A stretch of DNA of 64,000 nucleotides from Deltaproteobacteria bacterium (GCA_026986785.1 JALSNW010000023.1:41083-105082); one strand, 5' to 3'. Numbered from the stretch's first letter, positions 25,309-34,604 are shown. Notes: generated by a model not told the origin, from the letters alone. Made by a program: numbers and translations.

Positions 25309-27285
25309 TTAGGCCTTTGTCCTCAGCCTTCTCTTGTCACCGATCCTGATGGTTATCTTCTTTGAATCCAAGTGTTCAAGAAGAGGTATCATGAACTTAC
25401 GGGACAGTCCACCGGTAAGATCGCGAAACTCGGCCACTGACATCTCTCCTGCTGTCCTGAGGTAATCGATTACATTTTGTTCCAATACCATGAGGACCTG
25501 TGGATGAAAATAGAGGTTGTCCTTGAGGCGAACAAGTTTACCCTCTCGGACCAGGAGATCGAAGATCTCCATTCCCTCTTCCACTGGATATCCATCGGAT
25601 ATGGCCTTTTCTACCGCCTCCTGCCTTGTGGGGGGTGCCAGACCTGTATCAAGGTAGAGCTTTTCAATGGCCTTCTTTACCGTCTCTTCTTCTTCTTTGA
25701 GTTTGACCCTATGGGTCGATAACCTAACGGTTTCTTTATCAGTTGCGATCTTGCCATCTTTTTCCAAGAGATCAAGCACCTTTTGAAAGAGGCGTTGATG
25801 GGGCATCCTGTAACCACCATCAGACAAGGAAGGCCAGGACCTAGGAACAATAGAGGCAGGAAAAAGCCTGGATTTCAGCTCCTCCCTGGGCATTCCCTGT
25901 AATAGTGGTTTTTCACTGTGATAGGTCCGCAGAAGATCAAGGGTCTTCTCCATCAGATCATTCACGACCTTGGAGGAGACAAATTTATCGTCTGCATCGA
26001 ATTTGATAATCTGCCTGGCACTCAACAAGGCCTGAAGTTCCCTCTTCAATGTCTTCCCAAAGATACCGGTTCGTAGAGCAAGCTCAGAGGGAGAAAGACC
26101 ACGTGGACCAGCCTTTTCCAGGTGAAGTGTAATGATCTGTGTGGGGGTTCCAGTGGCAAGGATCTTCAACTCGTCCCATAGGTCTTTCCTTGCCCTTTTT
26201 CTCTTTCTGGGAAGGGGATTTAATATGCGGCCACCGCCAATGGTTCTGATAGGGGAATAGCTCCTGATGACATATCTGTCTCCGGGCAGGACAGCCACCG
26301 GTTCCTCCAGCTTTATCTGTACATAGGCCTTTTCCCCAGGTTGAAGCTCATCCTGTTGAATGAGCACCCTGCCCATGATCTCTGAAGTGCCGACATGAAA
26401 CCTTACCGGTGCCCGGTGTTTGATGGGCCTTTCGGCACTTGAGAGATAAAATAGCTCCAGATCGAGGAGATAGCTAGGCCGAAGGCTTTCGGGAAGGGCC
26501 ACGACTGTGCCACGCTTTATTTCCTCCTTTGTAACACCCTGGAGGTTCAACGCAGTTCTCAGTCCAGGTACAGCCCGTTGACTGTCTTTGCCGTGTATCT
26601 GTATCCCCCTTATCCTCGTATTGGGGCCGGCGGGATAGATGGAAACCTCTTGGCCAACTTCGATACTTCCCGATATCACCGTTCCTGTCACAACGGTACC
26701 AAAGCCTTTCATGATAAAAGATCTGTCCACTGGCAAACGAAATGGCCCCTGGGATTGGCGTCCAGGGATCTCCAATACCATGCTGTCCAGTGTTTTCAGA
26801 AGGCTGTCCAGACCTTGTCCCGTCAGGGAAGAAACAGGGATAACCGGGGCTTCTGCCATGAAGGTCTCCTTGATAAATTCCTTTATGTCCTCCATGACAA
26901 GCTCCAGCCACTCTTCATCCACCATGTCTATCTTAGTTAGAACCACAAGACCGCGTTTGATGCCAAGGAGTTGACATATTTCAAGATGTTCCTTGGTTTG
27001 GGGCATTACCCCTTCGTCTGCTGCAATCACCAGGGCGACTATATCTACACCAGTCACCCCGGCCACCATATTTTTTATGAATCGTTCATGGCCTGGAACA
27101 TCTACTACGCCTACAGAGGTCCCGGATGGCAGATCCAGCTTGGCAAAACCCAACTCAATGGTTATTCCTCTTTGTTTCTCCTCCTTGAGCCTGTCTGTGT
27201 CGGTTCCAGTGATGGCCTTGACCAGGGTGGTCTTGCCATGATCAATATGGCCAGCAGTGCCTATTATGACAGTCTTCGTATCCAA
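25309..27285 (-). CDS. selB: Selenocysteine-specific translation elongation factor
   Basis: Delivers Sec-tRNA to UGA codons with a SECIS element. The EF-Tu-like GTPase motifs are GHIDHGKTTL, DVPGHERFI and LTKIDMVD, followed by beta-barrel domains II and III (FGTVVTGTV, GDRYVIRSYSPIRTIGGG), then about 270 residues of winged-helix repeats that bind the mRNA hairpin. TTG at 27285 is preferred: it lies one base after the metG stop with AAGGA 9 bases upstream. The longer frame from ATG 27327 would run inside metG. No selC, selA or selD is in this window, and I found no in-frame UGA extending a gene here. Confidence 0.93.
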   Translation of the reverse strand: MDTKTVIIGTAGHIDHGKTTLVKAITGTDTDRLKEEKQRGITIELGFAKLDLPSGTSVGVVDVPGHERFIKNMVAGVTGVDIVALVIAADEGVMPQTKEHLEICQLLGIKRGLVVLTKIDMVDEEWLELVMEDIKEFIKETFMAEAPVIPVSSLTGQGLDSLLKTLDSMVLEIPGRQSQGPFRLPVDRSFIMKGFGTVVTGTVISGSIEVGQEVSIYPAGPNTRIRGIQIHGKDSQRAVPGLRTALNLQGVTKEEIKRGTVVALPESLRPSYLLDLELFYLSSAERPIKHRAPVRFHVGTSEIMGRVLIQQDELQPGEKAYVQIKLEEPVAVLPGDRYVIRSYSPIRTIGGGRILNPLPRKRKRARKDLWDELKILATGTPTQIITLHLEKAGPRGLSPSELALRTGIFGKTLKRELQALLSARQIIKFDADDKFVSSKVVNDLMEKTLDLLRTYHSEKPLLQGMPREELKSRLFPASIVPRSWPSLSDGGYRMPHQRLFQKVLDLLEKDGKIATDKETVRLSTHRVKLKEEEETVKKAIEKLYLDTGLAPPTRQEAVEKAISDGYPVEEGMEIFDLLVREGKLVRLKDNLYFHPQVLMVLEQNVIDYLRTAGEMSVAEFRDLTGGLSRKFMIPLLEHLDSKKITIRIGDKRRLRTKA

Positions 27286-27286
27286 C

Positions 27287-29206
27287 TCAGCTAATCCTTG
27301 CCCCTGGCTCCGTCCCTTGAGCCGCATTCAGTAGGTGGAGTCCAGTCTTGTCCTTTGCTACCAAAAGCATGCCCTTTGATTCTACCCCCCTCAGTTTGAC
27401 AGGTTTGAGATTGGCCACAATAACCACCTTCTTGCCTATCAGTTCATCTGGGCGGAAGTGTTCGGCAATGCCTGCCACTATTGTCCTCTCCTCTGGGGCC
27501 TTGACCGTGAGGACAAGTAGGCGATCTGCGTTAGGATGCTTCTGGGCACTTGTTATCTCTGCAACCCTCAAATCTATCTTCTGGAAGTCTTCAATGGTAA
27601 TGGGTGATTCCTCTTTTGTATCTGTCTTCATATCATTCCCTTTCTTCCTTGAGGATTCTGTCTGGGTCAGTTTCTTGGAAGGAGCTATACGTGGAAAAAG
27701 CGCCTTTACCTTCTTTGCCTTGGTCCCAGGAGATAGGCTGCCAAATCTTACATTGTCAAGAGATAGTTCCCCTTTCCCCTCAAGACCAAGACTATATAGG
27801 ATCCTCCCCGCAGCCTCTGGCATGACAGGGCTCAGGAGGATTGCACAGATCCTGAGGGTCTCCATCAGGCTGTAAAGCACATCGTCCAGGAGCTGCGTTT
27901 TGCCTTCATCTTTTGCAAGTTCCCATGGAGCAGTTTGGTCAATCACCTTGTTGGCCAGGTTCAATACCTTCCAGATATCTTCGAGGGCCTTGTGTATCTT
28001 GAATCCTTCCATGTCATTTTTCCATGAAGGAATCAGGTTCGTTATTGCCTCTTGAAGCCCTTGCTGGGGCCCGGCAATATCACCCCTGTCTGGAATGATG
28101 CCTTTTCTGTATTTGAACAACATGGTGAGCGAACGGCTCAATAGATTCCCGAGATCATTTGCCAGATCTGCATTGATTCTTGTGATGAAGGCCTTATGGC
28201 TAAAGCCTGCGTCAAGGCCGAATACCATCTCCCTCATCAAGCAATACCTTGTTGCATCAGGACCAAAGTCTTCGACGAGCTTTTCAGGTCTGACGATATT
28301 ACCAAGGCTCTTGGACATCTTTTCATCCCTGGTCTTCCAATAGCCATGGACGTGGAGCCTCTTGTAGGGCTCAAGCCCTAAGGCCTTCAGCATTATTGGC
28401 CAATATATGCCATGGGGTTTCAAAATATCCTTTGCTATTACATGGTTAGCTACTGGCCAGAATTTTTTAAACCTTTCTCCATCTGGATAGTCGATCCCGG
28501 TGAGGTAGTTGATCAGGGCATCGAACCATACATAGGTAACGAATTGTTCGTCAAAGGGTAAAGGGACACCCCAGGTAAGACGAGAGACAGGCCTAGATAT
28601 ACAAAGATCTTCAAGGGGTTCCTTAAGGAAGGACAACACCTCGTTTCTGTATCTTTCAGGGGTTATGAATTCAGGATGTTCCTGGATGTGTTGGATGAGC
28701 CAATCTTGGTATTTACTCATTAGGAAAAAGTAATTTTTTTCTTTTAGATGAGATGGTTCCACCTTGTGGTCGGGACATTTTCCATCCACGAGTTCCCTCT
28801 CCACCATGAATCTTTCGCACCCGAAGCAATAGAGGCCTTCATATTCGCGAAACTCTATGTCCCCCCGATCAAAGACCTTTTGTAGGGCCAATTGAACGGT
28901 TTTTATGTGCTCGGGGTCTGTAGTGCGGATGAACCTGTCTGGCTCTATGTTCAAAAGGGGCCAGGTCTGCCTGAATTTCATACTGATCCTGTCAGTATAT
29001 TCTTTAGGGCTGATGCCGAGTTTGTCTGCTGCCTGGACGATCTTGTCCCCGTGTTCATCCGTGCCCGTAAGGAAAAAAGTTTCTTCCCCAAGGAGTTTGT
29101 GAAAACGGTTCTGTACATCTGCCACCACAGTAGAATAAGCGTGACCCAAATGGGGGTCGGCATTGACATAGTAGATGGGGGTCGTGATATAAAATCTCTT
29201 ATTCAT
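27287..29206 (-). CDS. metG: Methionyl-tRNA synthetase with C-terminal tRNA-binding domain
   Basis: 639 residues. The class I catalytic core has PHLGHAYS (HIGH motif, about residue 16) and DEKMSKSLGN (about 293). A zinc-knuckle insertion (CFGCERFM...GKCPDH) has three of four usual Cys, with His at the end. The C-terminal EMAP/Arc1p-like dimerisation domain (about 540-639; IDLRVAEITSAQKHPNADRL) follows a charged linker. The start overlaps the ricT stop (ATGA), and selB starts one base after its stop. Confidence 0.96.
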   Translation of the reverse strand: MNKRFYITTPIYYVNADPHLGHAYSTVVADVQNRFHKLLGEETFFLTGTDEHGDKIVQAADKLGISPKEYTDRISMKFRQTWPLLNIEPDRFIRTTDPEHIKTVQLALQKVFDRGDIEFREYEGLYCFGCERFMVERELVDGKCPDHKVEPSHLKEKNYFFLMSKYQDWLIQHIQEHPEFITPERYRNEVLSFLKEPLEDLCISRPVSRLTWGVPLPFDEQFVTYVWFDALINYLTGIDYPDGERFKKFWPVANHVIAKDILKPHGIYWPIMLKALGLEPYKRLHVHGYWKTRDEKMSKSLGNIVRPEKLVEDFGPDATRYCLMREMVFGLDAGFSHKAFITRINADLANDLGNLLSRSLTMLFKYRKGIIPDRGDIAGPQQGLQEAITNLIPSWKNDMEGFKIHKALEDIWKVLNLANKVIDQTAPWELAKDEGKTQLLDDVLYSLMETLRICAILLSPVMPEAAGRILYSLGLEGKGELSLDNVRFGSLSPGTKAKKVKALFPRIAPSKKLTQTESSRKKGNDMKTDTKEESPITIEDFQKIDLRVAEITSAQKHPNADRLLVLTVKAPEERTIVAGIAEHFRPDELIGKKVVIVANLKPVKLRGVESKGMLLVAKDKTGLHLLNAAQGTEPGARIS

Positions 29207-30405
29207 GATTTTTTTGCATCGTCTTTCTTTTTTTGGATTTTTTTGCCGGCCCTCTTTCTATTGTGACCCCTTTTTTTCCCGCCTCTTTTTTTATTCTTCT
29301 TGGATCGCTGATTTTTTCGGGGTCTGCCGACATGATTTTTTTCTGCTTCACCAGGGGCCGTTTTCCCCTCTTTCTTTTCTTTCTTGGAGGATGGCTTTGG
29401 GCCTTGACCCTTGGGCCTCCTCTGTTGTCTTTTGCCTTGACGTTTTTTACCATCCGGCCCTTGATTAGATGGATTAGAAGAGGACTTTTGATCCATGGGC
29501 CTTTCCATCTCTCTTTGACCAAGGTCTTCTGTTTCATCCGAGGAGCCATCTAATTGATCCATGGTATATTCCACAAAGGTGCCATCAGGCATTGCCACGG
29601 TGACAGCCTGGCGAAAGATGTTGTGGCGTACCACCTTGCCCTGGCCATCAGGGGTCTCGCAGGCCTTTCCAAGCCCAGGCAGATCCTGAGCCATCTCCTT
29701 GTATGTCTCGTATTCATACGTAAGGCAGCAAAGCAATCTGCCACAAAATCCTGAGATTTTATTGGGATTAAGGGGGAGATTCTGTGTCTTTGCCATCTTT
29801 ATGGAGATGGGATCAAAACCTGACAGAAAGCTTGCACAGCAAAGCTCCCGCCCACAACATCCTATGCCCCCTATGAGCTTTGCCTCGTGTCTGATGCCTA
29901 TCTGCCTCATTTCAACCCTGATTCGGAGTTCTCTCACCAGGCGTTTGACCAATTCCCGGAAATCTATACGGCCATCAGCAGAATAGTAGAAGATGATCTT
30001 GCTACCATCAAAAAACCTTTCTACCTTTACAAGCTTCATTTTCAGATCAAGGGCGCCGATCAACCTCTGACAGACCCTACGACCGTAGTCCTCCATTTCG
30101 AGATTCTTGTAGTAGTCTTCAATCTCACTGGTTGTGGCCAGTCTCGTGACAAAAGGAGGTATATGTCCTTGGACAAGCGGCAATGTTACAGGATGTCTGG
30201 TCACCTGACCGATTTCTGGGCCATGATCTGTAGGCACAACAACCCATTCGCCTTCCTTTAAGTGGAGATCCTTCACGGCATAGGTTACAGGGGGAGATCC
30301 TGGTCTAAGTCTTACGTGACAGATCGTGCAGGCCCCTTCCTGCTCTCCAGAATCCTCAACTATCTTCGGAGAGATTTCTTTCTCTTTGTTGGATGTCTTA
30401 GTCAT
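29203..30405 (-). CDS. PSP1-domain protein (RicT/YaaT-like) with long basic tail
   Basis: 400 residues. The PSP1 core (about 30-290) has conserved cysteine pairs GGIGCCGRELCCASF and GFCGRLLCCLTYE, as in RicT, an Fe-S-associated factor that affects RNase Y-dependent RNA processing in Bacillus. The next gene is metG and the previous holB, the same order seen around yaaT in several phyla. The last 100 residues are almost entirely Lys, Arg, Gly, Pro and Gln, likely disordered and nucleic-acid-binding; RicT normally lacks this. No SD precedes the ATG; a hairpin sits there instead. Confidence 0.85.
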   Translation of the reverse strand: MTKTSNKEKEISPKIVEDSGEQEGACTICHVRLRPGSPPVTYAVKDLHLKEGEWVVVPTDHGPEIGQVTRHPVTLPLVQGHIPPFVTRLATTSEIEDYYKNLEMEDYGRRVCQRLIGALDLKMKLVKVERFFDGSKIIFYYSADGRIDFRELVKRLVRELRIRVEMRQIGIRHEAKLIGGIGCCGRELCCASFLSGFDPISIKMAKTQNLPLNPNKISGFCGRLLCCLTYEYETYKEMAQDLPGLGKACETPDGQGKVVRHNIFRQAVTVAMPDGTFVEYTMDQLDGSSDETEDLGQREMERPMDQKSSSNPSNQGPDGKKRQGKRQQRRPKGQGPKPSSKKEKKEGKTAPGEAEKNHVGRPRKNQRSKKNKKRGGKKRGHNRKRAGKKIQKKKDDAKKS

Positions 30406-30407
30406 AT

Positions 30408-30426
30408 AAAAAGGGGTAATAACCCC
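30408..30426 (-). terminator. Hairpin plus U-tract between holB and ricT (attenuator-like)
   Basis: Read on the minus strand: GGGGT, loop TATT, ACCCC, then TTTTT. The U-run ends two bases before the ricT ATG and fills the whole 23-base gap. The stem is only 5 bp, so it may be a partial terminator or a translational control element. Confidence 0.5.
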
Positions 30427-30428
30427 AG

Positions 30429-31442
30429 TTAACCTGTTTTTAGTTTCGTTGTCTTCAACCAGAACATCAAAAGCATATCTGCAATCATTTCTGGATTAAC
30501 ATTCCTGTCAAGATAGATTGACGCCTTCTCAATCCTGTCCTGGTATTCAGACAAACTATCATAATTTATAGCTTGAGCCAACTTGATCAACTCTTGCTTT
30601 TTATCCAGGTTTACCATGAGTTCATGCAGTGAAGGCTCAGGCTGTTTCAGCAAGAGGAGATCCCTTATAATAGTATAGATGATCTTTATTGCATGCTCTA
30701 TATTCTCCTTGGGGTTGGAAATGGCTTGTGAGGTCTGAAAAAACAGTTCTTTCTTCCTTGAAGTGCCGAGAAATTCAAAAAGCGTCTGCCTGAGATCTAA
30801 AATTCCCGACTCGATAAGCTCATTGGCGAGGTTTGGTCTCTTTCCAGATACATACTTGAGAAATGGCACAACATCTTCGGGCACACCTTCTATGCCAAAT
30901 TCTCGATTAGTGGCAGTACTATTGATTTCGTCCCTGAAGGTGATAATCTGACACCTGGATACAATGGTTGGAAGCAATCTCGCCATGGAGATTGCACTGA
31001 GGAGAAGATAGGTATTATCTGGTGGCTCTTCCAATGTCTTAAGAAGGGCATTTGCAGCATCTATGCCCAGTCTCTCAGCAGCAGTTATAGTACACACCCG
31101 CCTCTTGGATTCAAGCGGGGCGAAAGAAAGCATTTTCTGTATAGACCTAATCTGGTCGATTTTGATATATCTGCCATCGGGTGCGAGTTGCAAGAGATCT
31201 GGATGTAGCCGTCTTTCAAACTTTACACAACTATTACATATATGACATGGTTCGGGGTGAAGGCCAAATCTCGGATCGTCACACAGTATAAGTTGCGAAC
31301 ACCTTTCCATGAAATGCTGCTTTCCAGAGCCAGGAGGACCTGTGATAAGATATGCATGGGCCAGGCGATGGTTTTCAAGGGCATTTGCTATTAACCTCAA
31401 ACTGGACAACATTGAACCAAGAGCCTTTTTGGCCACTGCCAT
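30429..31442 (-). CDS. holB: DNA polymerase III delta-prime subunit
   Basis: Clamp-loader AAA+ subunit, about 337 residues. Features are AHAYLITGPPGSGKQHFMERC (P-loop), a zinc group C...CHICNSC, IDQIRSIQKMLSFAP and the delta-prime signature DAANALLKTLEEPP. The C-terminal collar domain is weakly conserved. ATG at 31442 follows GGGAG by 7 bases and lies two bases after the mrcA stop; the longer frame from 31559 would start inside mrcA. Confidence 0.88.
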   Translation of the reverse strand: MAVAKKALGSMLSSLRLIANALENHRLAHAYLITGPPGSGKQHFMERCSQLILCDDPRFGLHPEPCHICNSCVKFERRLHPDLLQLAPDGRYIKIDQIRSIQKMLSFAPLESKRRVCTITAAERLGIDAANALLKTLEEPPDNTYLLLSAISMARLLPTIVSRCQIITFRDEINSTATNREFGIEGVPEDVVPFLKYVSGKRPNLANELIESGILDLRQTLFEFLGTSRKKELFFQTSQAISNPKENIEHAIKIIYTIIRDLLLLKQPEPSLHELMVNLDKKQELIKLAQAINYDSLSEYQDRIEKASIYLDRNVNPEMIADMLLMFWLKTTKLKTG

Positions 31443-31444
31443 TC

Positions 31445-33526
31445 TCAATCTCCCAGTCTGAAAAAAGCGCCTATGCCCTTGAGCCATCCAGGCATGTTCT
31501 CCCAAAAACCTGTCTCTGGATGGAGGGGCGGCAGGTCGTCCTTTCTCAGGGCCTCCCATACTATGCTGGCCTGATTCTCCCGGGTTGGAGTTATGATCTC
31601 TCCTGTACGCCTGTCTACTGGAACAAAGGCGATGCCCTCTGGTATGTCATAGGTCTTTTTTGTCATATCCTGCACAGTGGTCTTCATGAAATCCGTCCAG
31701 ATAGGACATGCTGCCCTGCCTCCAGTCTCGAGGCTGCCAAGGGATTTCCTATCCTTTCTTCCAACCCATACACCTGTGACAAACTCGGGGCTAAAGCCCA
31801 TGAACCAAGCATCCTTATAGTTGTCGGTGGTACCAGTCTTTCCCCCTACTGGTATGCCAACAGCCTTGGCCCTTCTGCCTGTTCCATTCTCGACAACTCC
31901 CATGAGAAGATAGGCCATCTGAAAGGCTGTCACAGGATCAAGGGCCTTATGAAATTCAGGATCAAGCATCTCGAGGATCCTGCCATGCCTATCAGCGATC
32001 TGTTCTATGAGTTGAGGAGTGACCACTTGTCCTTGGTTCACAAAGGTGGAGTAGGCCTCAACCATCTGAATCAACGGAACCGCTGAAGAACCAAGGGCAA
32101 TGGAAAGATTGTGGGAAAGGGGTACTGTTATGCCCATTTTTCTGGCTTGCTCTATAATGGCGTTAATCCCGGCAAGCCTTGCAACCTTCACTGACACGAT
32201 ATTTCTTGAAAACGTCAGGGCAGTTCTTATGGTTATAGGCCCCATGTAGGACTTGTCGAAATTCTGTGGCTCCCACATCTTGTTGTTGTCTGTACCCTTG
32301 AGCGAGATTGGCTCATCGACAATTATGCTATTGGGCTGGATGAGGCCCTTTGCCATTGCAGTAGAATAGACAATGGGCTTAAAGGCGCTGCCTGGTTGCA
32401 TACGCCCCTGGGTAGCCAGGTTGAACTGGCTCTTTGAATAGTCGGTACCGCCTACCATGGCCTTTATGGCACCAGTTTGAGCATCTATGGAGAGCAGGGC
32501 ACATTCTATATTTTTCTTCAACCGCTTATCTGTCTTGTGCCTCGATATTATCTTTTTCAGGCCCTTTTCCACGAATCTGTATGCATTTTCCTGCCATTTT
32601 GTATCCAAGGTGGTGAATATCTTGAGCCCATCGTTGAAGAGTCTCTTGGTACCGTATCTCCTGATCAGGTCCTTTTTGGTCTCTTGCAGAAAGTATCTGG
32701 CACCTCTTGGGAGATGTATCTTCTCGCTCTTGAATTGAAGTCTGTATTCAAGGGCCTTTTCATGCTGCAACTCATTTATATATCCCTCTTCGAACATTCG
32801 CCTCAGAACGTATTCTTGTCTACGTCTGGCCCTGTCGTAATGTTTCAGGGGGTTGTACTTACTGGGGGCCTGGGTGAGACCTGCTATCATTGCACATTCT
32901 GCAATATTTAGTTGATTGACATGTTTTGCAAAATAGGTCCTGGCGGCAGCTTCTACACCATAGGCACCACTGCCAAGGTATATCTGGTTGAGATATATGT
33001 TTAGGATCTGGTCCTTGGTCAACGTGCCGTCTATTTGCCAGGCCAGGATTGCCTCTTTGAGTTTTCTGATCCAGCTCCTTTCTGGCGTAAGCAAGAGGGA
33101 TCTTGTCACCTGTTGAGTAATGGTGCTGGCGCCTTGTACAATGCCTCCTGCCTCCACATTTTTCAGGGCCGCCCTCATGACACCAATGAAATCTATGCCT
33201 CTGTGTTCATAGAACCTGGAATCTTCTGCGGCCAGGAATGCATTTATAAGTCTCCTGGGGATCCTTTCTATGGGAATCGGCCATCTCTTCTGGATATACC
33301 AATAGGCCAGGATCTTTCCGTCCGATGAGTAGACCTCTGTGACCATTGGAGGTTGGTAGTTCTTAAGCTGGCTTATAGAAGGCAGGTTCAGCATCATATA
33401 TCCCATCATAAGGAAAACAGCACCTGCGGTAACAAAGAGGCAGGAAGTCCACATGATGATGAGCAGGGGTTGGGCCCCCCATTTTCGCTGTACCCTCTTT
33501 TTGGTTTTTTTCAATTTTCTGGCCAT
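31445..33526 (-). CDS. mrcA: Penicillin-binding protein 1A-type bifunctional transglycosylase/transpeptidase
   Basis: Inner-membrane peptidoglycan synthase, 693 residues. A basic N-terminus and one membrane segment (about 20-45) are followed by a GT51 domain (AAEDSRFYEHRGID, GASTITQQVTRSLLL) and a transpeptidase domain with SxxK in GSAFKP (about 380), SRN and KTGTT (about 562). It heads the long minus-strand cluster and is followed two bases later by holB. No SD is visible. Confidence 0.93.
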   Translation of the reverse strand: MARKLKKTKKRVQRKWGAQPLLIIMWTSCLFVTAGAVFLMMGYMMLNLPSISQLKNYQPPMVTEVYSSDGKILAYWYIQKRWPIPIERIPRRLINAFLAAEDSRFYEHRGIDFIGVMRAALKNVEAGGIVQGASTITQQVTRSLLLTPERSWIRKLKEAILAWQIDGTLTKDQILNIYLNQIYLGSGAYGVEAAARTYFAKHVNQLNIAECAMIAGLTQAPSKYNPLKHYDRARRRQEYVLRRMFEEGYINELQHEKALEYRLQFKSEKIHLPRGARYFLQETKKDLIRRYGTKRLFNDGLKIFTTLDTKWQENAYRFVEKGLKKIISRHKTDKRLKKNIECALLSIDAQTGAIKAMVGGTDYSKSQFNLATQGRMQPGSAFKPIVYSTAMAKGLIQPNSIIVDEPISLKGTDNNKMWEPQNFDKSYMGPITIRTALTFSRNIVSVKVARLAGINAIIEQARKMGITVPLSHNLSIALGSSAVPLIQMVEAYSTFVNQGQVVTPQLIEQIADRHGRILEMLDPEFHKALDPVTAFQMAYLLMGVVENGTGRRAKAVGIPVGGKTGTTDNYKDAWFMGFSPEFVTGVWVGRKDRKSLGSLETGGRAACPIWTDFMKTTVQDMTKKTYDIPEGIAFVPVDRRTGEIITPTRENQASIVWEALRKDDLPPLHPETGFWENMPGWLKGIGAFFRLGD

Positions 33527-33820
33527 TTGGATCTATCAAACACTGGAGTTTAACTAACCGTAACCTTGGTAACAACTGCTTTTAGAAGACCAGGTCCAAA
33601 GACGTCTCTTAATCCCGAATCGTGTAGCTATCAAGTTTGTCAAAGCTGAGAGACAAAGGCAGGTTCGGTAAAATTGCAAGCCCCTCATGGATTCAAATAC
33701 ACCGGGATCTCAATCGCACTTGATTTCACCTTTCAGGTGAAGAGATAAGAGACTTGGCCCATGCGATAACTACATAAAGTTACTCAGTGCAGGCACTTGA
33801 AGTACATAATCTGGCCTAAT
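33527..33820. other. Intergenic region upstream of mrcA
   Basis: No gene is seen. It should hold the mrcA promoter (minus strand), but no convincing -35/-10 pair is visible. A perfect 7-bp stem with a 3-base loop lies at 33725-33741 (TTCACCT, TTC, AGGTGAA) without a T-run. None of the motifs of SRP RNA, tmRNA or RNase P RNA was found. Confidence 0.4.
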
Positions 33821-33852
33821 AAAAAAACCCTGTAACATCCTTAGTTACAGGG
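33821..33852 (-). terminator. Rho-independent terminator of the lipoprotein gene
   Basis: On the minus strand: CCCTGTAAC, a 7-base loop, GTTACAGGG, then seven T (33827-33821). The perfect 9-bp stem lies 55 bases after the stop at 33907. Confidence 0.9.
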
Positions 33853-33906
33853 CTGCGGTTTTATAAGGAGTGGGATTTTATCTCCCTATGGATTTTTCCT
33901 CGGTGT

Positions 33907-34323
33907 CTATTTTGCCTCTTCTGCTGCCTTTGAACCCATCTCTTTTACAGCATCTCCGACCTTGTTTGCCGTATCTGGTGCGGTTTTTTTCACCTCTTCG
34001 GCTGTAGCCTTCGTAGCCTCAACAGCCTCCTTTGTAGCCTCTTCGGTCTTGTTCACTGTTTTTTCAACAGTAGCTTCCGTCTTCTCGGCAGCCTGCTCGG
34101 TCTTTTCTGTAGCAGCCTTTTGGGTCTCTTCTGTCTTTTGGCTGGCTGTCTCGGTCAGCTCTTTCGCCTTCTCCGTAACAGCCTTTGCTGCCTCATGCGT
34201 TGCCTCGACAGCTGATTTTGCTGCCTCTTTCGCCTTGTCAGCAGCCTTCTCCCCATGCTCACTACTACAACCAAAGGCTGTTAACAACATGATCCCCAAA
34301 ACGATTGTAAAAAATTTTTTCAT
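33907..34323 (-). CDS. Small helical Ala/Lys/Glu/Thr-rich lipoprotein (LEA-like repeats)
   Basis: 138 residues. The signal MKKFFTIVLGIMLLTAFGC ends in a lipobox-like AFGC (Cys19). The rest is a single low-complexity amphipathic helix built from 11-residue-like units such as KAKEAAKSAVEATHEAAKAV and KTEETQKAATEKTEQAAEKT, resembling group 3 LEA or apolipoprotein-type proteins. SD AGGAGG lies 11 bases before the ATG. It is monocistronic with its own terminator. Family members are linked to desiccation, osmotic or envelope stress; the role here is not known. Confidence 0.8.
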   Translation of the reverse strand: MKKFFTIVLGIMLLTAFGCSSEHGEKAADKAKEAAKSAVEATHEAAKAVTEKAKELTETASQKTEETQKAATEKTEQAAEKTEATVEKTVNKTEEATKEAVEATKATAEEVKKTAPDTANKVGDAVKEMGSKAAEEAK

Positions 34324-34554
34324 CTACTTGACTCCTCCTTTGTCTAATTCTTATCTCACAAAAAACACGCAATTTCTTCGTTGTGAAGCTTACCCGTGTC
34401 TTAAATCACAAATCAAAGAGATTTTAATGATTTTAGTAAAGATTAGGTAATTTTGACACCACGTCGGATTCAGACATTCACGGCCTGTAACAATATACAA
34501 TAATAACGAAACTTTTTTAAAAGGCAAAGAAAAATCAGTATGCCCCTTTTGCTC

Positions 34555-34583
34555 TTGACATCCCTCAATACGGAGATTATTAA
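34555..34583 (+). promoter_or_regulatory. Sigma-70 promoter of tRNA-Lys
   Basis: TTGACA (34555-34560), a 17-base spacer, TATTAA (34578-34583), ending 21 bases before the tRNA. Confidence 0.65.
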
Positions 34584-34604
34584 GATTGCCGTGAATCGAG
34601 AAAT

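Noticed and set aside
33600..33820. Possible structured RNA gene upstream of mrcA
   Set aside because: One 7-bp hairpin only; none of the motifs of SRP RNA, tmRNA or RNase P RNA.
33962..34450. 162-residue plus-strand open frame rich in Ala, Ser, Val and Phe
   Set aside because: Antisense shadow of the repetitive LEA-like lipoprotein gene, which has an SD, signal peptide and terminator on the minus strand.
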